A DNA stretch of 64,000 nt from Falsarthrobacter nasiphocae. Its GTDB lineage: Bacteria; Actinomycetota; Actinomycetes; Actinomycetales; Micrococcaceae. Of this stretch, positions 60,887-64,000 are shown one piece after another. Numbering within the stretch: position 1 is the stretch's first letter; the number at the start of each line of letters is the position of its first letter. Position numbers and translations under genes: made by a program. The notes below the pieces were generated by a model. The model was not told the origin of the DNA, ran no database searches, and saw only the letters and a program-made list of their open reading frames with translations. The stretch covers positions 124,001-188,000 of the forward strand of contig NZ_JAVDUI010000001.1 in the NCBI RefSeq assembly GCF_031456275.1, read 5' to 3'.

Positions 60887-61732
60887 CTAGATGCGGCAGG
60901 CGTGGATGCGGGTGACGAGGATCGCCCTCGCGCCCACGGCGTAGAGCTCGTCCATGACGGTGTTCGTCTCGCTCTGCTTGACCATCGCGCGCACGGCGGC
61001 CCAGGCCGGGTCATTGAGGGCGGAGATCGTCGGGGACTCGAGCCCGGGCGTCAGGGCGATCGCGGCCTCGAGCTGGTCGACGTGGACGTCGTAGTCGAGC
61101 ATGACGTACTGCTTGGCCACGAGGACGCCCTGGAGGCGGCGCAGCATGACGTCGATGGCGGCCTTGTTGCCGGAGCGGGGGTTGGCGATGACGATGGCCT
61201 CAGACGCGAGGATGGGCTCGCCGAAGGTGTCCATGCCCGCGGCGCGCAGCGTGTTGCCGGTTTCGACGACGTCCGCGATGGCGTCGGCAACCCCCAGCTG
61301 GATCGAGGACTCCACCGCGCCGTCGAGCCGCACGATCGACGCCGAGACGCCGCGCTCCGCGAGGTGGTCGCCGAGGAGCGTCTCGAAGCTCGTGGCGATC
61401 CTCAGACCCTCGAGGTCGTTCACAGACGAGTAGCGCCCGGCCGGCGCGGCGAGTCGGAAGGTCGAGCGCCCGAACCCGAGCTGCAGGACCTCCTCCGCGT
61501 CCACCTCGGCGTCGAGGAACAGGTCGCGGCCGGTGATCCCGGCGTCGAGGATGCCCTGGCCCACGTACACGGCGATGTCCCGGGGCCGGAGGAAGAAGAA
61601 CTCCACCTCGTTCTCCGGGTCCACGAGGACGAGCTCGCGGCGATCCCGGCTCTGCCGGTACCCGGCTTCCCGGAGCATTCCGGAGGCGGTCTCGGACAGC
61701 GCCCCCTTGTTCGGGACGGCAACTCTCAGCAT
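60887..61732 (-). CDS. hisG: ATP phosphoribosyltransferase
   Basis: HisG (281 residues, long form with a C-terminal regulatory ACT-like domain) starts histidine synthesis from ATP and PRPP and is inhibited by histidine. It begins [13 protein letters not shown] and has the [12 protein letters not shown] and GLRIATSFE... segments and the PRPP-binding [17 protein letters not shown] motif. It needs no HisZ because the regulatory domain is present. Confidence 0.96.
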   Translation of the reverse strand: MLRVAVPNKGALSETASGMLREAGYRQSRDRRELVLVDPENEVEFFFLRPRDIAVYVGQGILDAGITGRDLFLDAEVDAEEVLQLGFGRSTFRLAAPAGRYSSVNDLEGLRIATSFETLLGDHLAERGVSASIVRLDGAVESSIQLGVADAIADVVETGNTLRAAGMDTFGEPILASEAIVIANPRSGNKAAIDVMLRRLQGVLVAKQYVMLDYDVHVDQLEAAIALTPGLESPTISALNDPAWAAVRAMVKQSETNTVMDELYAVGARAILVTRIHACRI

Positions 61733-61792
61733 GGCGGGTCTCTCTCTTGGGTGGATCGGTGCGGGCTGTGCCCGCGGTGTTCAGCGAATGGG

Positions 61793-62077
61793 TCAGAGGT
61801 AGGCGTAGACGTCGTCGAGGGTCTTGCCCTTGGCGAGCACCATGCACTGGAGGTGATACAGAAGCTGGGACGCCTCCTCGAGGAAGGCCTCGTCGGACTC
61901 GTGCTCGGCGGCCATCCACGTCTCGGCTGCCTCCTCGACGAGCTTCTTGCCGATGAAGTGGACGCCCGCGTCGAGCTCAGCCACGGTCTTCGAGCCCTCG
62001 GGCCGCTCCGACTGCTTGCGCGTCAGCTCGGCGAAGAGGGACTCGAAGGTCTTGGCGCCGGCCTGCCCGGCGCTCAC
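61793..62077 (-). CDS. hisE: Phosphoribosyl-ATP pyrophosphatase
   Basis: HisE (94 residues) makes PR-AMP from PR-ATP. Metal-binding motifs are [15 protein letters not shown] (ExxE) and [13 protein letters not shown] (ExxD-like). GTG start overlapping the ribH stop (GTGA). 60 bases separate it from hisG. Confidence 0.96.
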   Translation of the reverse strand: MSAGQAGAKTFESLFAELTRKQSERPEGSKTVAELDAGVHFIGKKLVEEAAETWMAAEHESDEAFLEEASQLLYHLQCMVLAKGKTLDDVYAYL

Positions 62078-62556
62078 GCGGCGAGTCCCCGCAGCGCGAT
62101 GGCCGTCTCGAGGGCGGCCGCCATGGCCTCGCGCCCCTTGTCCTCACGGCTGCCCTCGAGACCGGCGCGGTCGAGCGCCTGCTCCTCGTTGTCGACCGTC
62201 AGGACGCCGAAGCCCACGGGCTTGCCGGCGTCGAGCGCCACGCGCGTCAGGCCGCTGGTCGCCGCGTCGCACACGTACTCGAAGTGCGGCGTCCCGCCGC
62301 GGATGACGACGCCGAGCGCGACGACCGCGTCATGGGAGCGCAGGAGAGCGGCCGCCAGGACGGGAAGCTCGAAGGCGCCGGGTGCGCGGTGGAGGCTCGC
62401 GGTCACGCCGGCCTCGTCCGCCGCGCGCTGCGCGCCCTCAATGAGCCCGGTCATGACCTGGTCGTGCCACGTGCCCGCGAGGATGGCGACCTTGAGGCCG
62501 GAGGCGGCCTCCGCGAGGTCGGCGAGGCTGGTGGTGGGTGCTCCGTGCGATGCCAT
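62074..62556 (-). CDS. ribH: 6,7-dimethyl-8-ribityllumazine synthase
   Basis: RibH (160 residues) condenses DHBP with the ribitylamino-pyrimidine. Motifs [32 protein letters not shown] (catalytic His) and [20 protein letters not shown] are complete. Start ATG 62556 with GAGGAG 4 bases upstream. Confidence 0.96.
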   Translation of the reverse strand: MASHGAPTTSLADLAEAASGLKVAILAGTWHDQVMTGLIEGAQRAADEAGVTASLHRAPGAFELPVLAAALLRSHDAVVALGVVIRGGTPHFEYVCDAATSGLTRVALDAGKPVGFGVLTVDNEEQALDRAGLEGSREDKGREAMAAALETAIALRGLAA

Positions 62557-62619
62557 GAGGCTCCTCTTCACAGTGGTCGGGCCACGCGCTGCTCGCGTGG
62601 TGTGGGCGCGGGGCCCGGT

Positions 62620-63915
62620 CTAGCGTCCGGTGTCGCCGAGCGCGTGGTTCATGCGCTCGGCCTTTGTGCGCAGGTAGCGCTCGTTCTCCGGCCGCGGCTC
62701 CACGATGTCTGCTCGGGTTCCAGCCACGACGATGCCGTGGCGGGAGAGCGCCGCAGTCTTCTCGGGGTTGTTCGTCATGAGGACCACCTCGGTCAGCCCC
62801 AGCCCGTGCAGGACTGCCGCGGCGTGCGCGTAGTCCCGAGCGTCCGGGGGGAAGCCGAGGCTGAGGTTGGCGTCCACCGTGTCCTGGCCCTCGTCCTGGA
62901 GGGCGTAGGCACGGATCTTCTCGAAGAGGCCGATGCCCCGGCCCTCGTGGCCGCGCACGTAGACCACCGTGCCACCCTCCTCGCGGATGGCTGAGAGGGC
63001 GGCGTCCAGCTGCTCGCCGCAGTCGCACCGGTGGGAGCCGAAGACGTCGCCCGTCAGGCACTCGGAGTGGACGCGCACGAGCGGCGGGGTCGTGGCCGGG
63101 CCCGCGGCGGGCGGGCGGGGCGCGGTGAGGCTCAAGTGCTCCACCCCGTCCTCTTGGCGCCAGGCCGTGGCCTCGAACTCGCCGTGGGCCGTGGGAAGGC
63201 GGACCGGCTCGGTCCGCGCGAGCCGCGGCAGGGGGGACGGGGTGTCCCGGAGCTCGACCGTGAGGCGCTGTTCGTTCTCGTGCCGCTCGCGGTACTGGAC
63301 GAGGTCCTCGATGGACACGAGCGGCATGCCGTGCTCGTCCGCGAACGCCCGGAGGGCGGGGAGGCGCATCATCGTGCCGTCGTCGTGGTTGAGCTCTGCG
63401 ATGACGGCGACGGGCTCGCGGCCGGCCAGGGCGGCGAGGTCGATCGACGCCTCCGTGTGGCCCCGGCGCGCGAGAACCCCGCCCGAGACCCCGCGCAGCG
63501 GGAACATGTGCCCCGGGCGGGCGAGGTCTGTGGGGCGGGCCTCCGGGCGGGCCAGGACGCGGGCGGTGAGGGCGCGGTCCTCGCCGCTGATGCCCGTGGT
63601 CACGCCGTCGACGGCGTCGCACGAGACGGTGTAGGCGGTGCCCTTGCGGTCCTCGTTGTGGACCACCATGGGCGGGAGGCTGAGCGCATCGGCGTGCTCC
63701 GCGGACATCGGCACGCAGAGCACGCCGGAGGTGTAGCGGATCATGAAGCCCATGATCTCGGGCGTGACGGCGTCGGCGGCGACGATGATGTCGCCTTCGT
63801 TCTCGCGGTCCTCATCGTCGACGACGACGACCATGCGCCCGGCCCGCATCGCCTCGATCGCGTCCTCGACCGGGTCGAGGGCGATCGCCCGCTCTTCGCT
63901 GCGTGCTTGGGTCAC
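62620..63915 (-). CDS. ribBA: Bifunctional DHBP synthase / GTP cyclohydrolase II
   Basis: A 431-residue fusion of the two entry enzymes of riboflavin synthesis. DHBP synthase (1-210) has VVVVDDEDRENEGDII and RRGHTEASIDL. GTP cyclohydrolase II (about 215-420) has the zinc cysteines SECLTGDVFGSHRCDCG and the RGHEGRGIGL and TNNPEK motifs. GTG start, 2 bases after the upstream gene's stop. Confidence 0.96.
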   Translation of the reverse strand: MTQARSEERAIALDPVEDAIEAMRAGRMVVVVDDEDRENEGDIIVAADAVTPEIMGFMIRYTSGVLCVPMSAEHADALSLPPMVVHNEDRKGTAYTVSCDAVDGVTTGISGEDRALTARVLARPEARPTDLARPGHMFPLRGVSGGVLARRGHTEASIDLAALAGREPVAVIAELNHDDGTMMRLPALRAFADEHGMPLVSIEDLVQYRERHENEQRLTVELRDTPSPLPRLARTEPVRLPTAHGEFEATAWRQEDGVEHLSLTAPRPPAAGPATTPPLVRVHSECLTGDVFGSHRCDCGEQLDAALSAIREEGGTVVYVRGHEGRGIGLFEKIRAYALQDEGQDTVDANLSLGFPPDARDYAHAAAVLHGLGLTEVVLMTNNPEKTAALSRHGIVVAGTRADIVEPRPENERYLRTKAERMNHALGDTGR

Positions 63916-63916
63916 T

Positions 63917-64000
63917 TCAGTCCTGTTCCTTCGAAGTCTGCGCCGGGGACTCCTCGCCCGTGGGGCGCGGCGAGGCAGCCTCCGGGGCCACGAAGGCCAG
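63917..64000 (-). CDS. End of a rib-operon gene, probably riboflavin synthase
   Basis: The last 27 codons of a minus-strand gene (…FVAPEAASPRPTGEESPA… then stop), cut by the window edge. The tail has no diagnostic motif; riboflavin synthase (ribE) is inferred from its position directly before ribBA, as in other actinobacterial rib operons. Confidence 0.5.
   Translation of the reverse strand: MAFVAPEAASPRPTGEESPAQTSKEQD

Overview
The window is one strand-mixed, high-GC chromosomal segment of an actinobacterium, most likely a member of the Micrococcaceae (Arthrobacter/Rothia/Micrococcus relatives). The reasons are the mycothiol-dependent formaldehyde dehydrogenase and mycoredoxin, an ANTAR response regulator of the PdtaR type, a class Ib ribonucleotide reductase, an Eis-type acetyltransferase, an HGxxPAAW protein inside the trp genes, a TCGAAC-N4-GTTCGA SOS box, and many promoters whose -10 hexamer lies 6-7 bases before the start codon (leaderless mRNAs). 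No plasmid, phage, insertion sequence or CRISPR array is visible.

Layout. 0-0.6 kb: N-terminal part of an MFS transporter. 0.9-5.8 kb (minus): terC behind a yybP-ykoY (manganese) riboswitch, uvrB, a DUF4190 protein and coaE. 5.8-18 kb: an IMPACT protein, an rRNA-type methyltransferase, an MFS exporter, a mycoredoxin/metallo-hydrolase/YedK operon, a lipoate ligase-like protein, a uridine-kinase-like protein, a thioesterase, mycothiol-dependent formaldehyde dehydrogenase coupled to a LysP-like permease, an ABC-F ATPase and a DUF192 protein. 18-28 kb: the class Ib ribonucleotide reductase genes, with nrdHIE (plus two NrdR boxes) separated from nrdF by about 6 kb holding a GlcNAc-type PTS (EIIC divergent from EIIB-EIIA-gntR) and several small or decayed genes. 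28-38.6 kb: LysR regulator, sugar kinase with esterase, zinc alcohol dehydrogenase, tRNA-Ala(CGC), a diverged amidohydrolase, a PAP2 phosphatase with an SOS-boxed DUF6504 gene, a purine permease and a DUF2332 protein.

38.7-64 kb, almost all minus strand, is a conserved actinobacterial backbone: rpsA, eis-like, polA, tRNA-Leu(CAA), pdtaR, pyk, gltD, gltB, then a tightly overlapping chain lgt-trpA-trpB-trpC-HGxxPAAW-trp membrane protein-hisI-hisF-hisG-hisE-ribH-ribBA-(ribE end). This links riboflavin, histidine and tryptophan synthesis, glutamate supply (GltBD) and pyruvate kinase. The same order exists around Rv1605-Rv1633 of Mycobacterium tuberculosis, where coaE and uvrB directly follow rpsA. 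Here coaE-uvrB-terC and rpsA-polA-pdtaR lie about 33 kb apart, so a large block has been inserted or rearranged between coaE and rpsA.

I did not find a clearly new multi-gene system. The most useful unexplained observations are the leaderless-promoter set, the SOS box in front of the DUF6504/PAP2 pair, the split nrd locus with related PH-like genes beside both parts, and the coaE/rpsA split.
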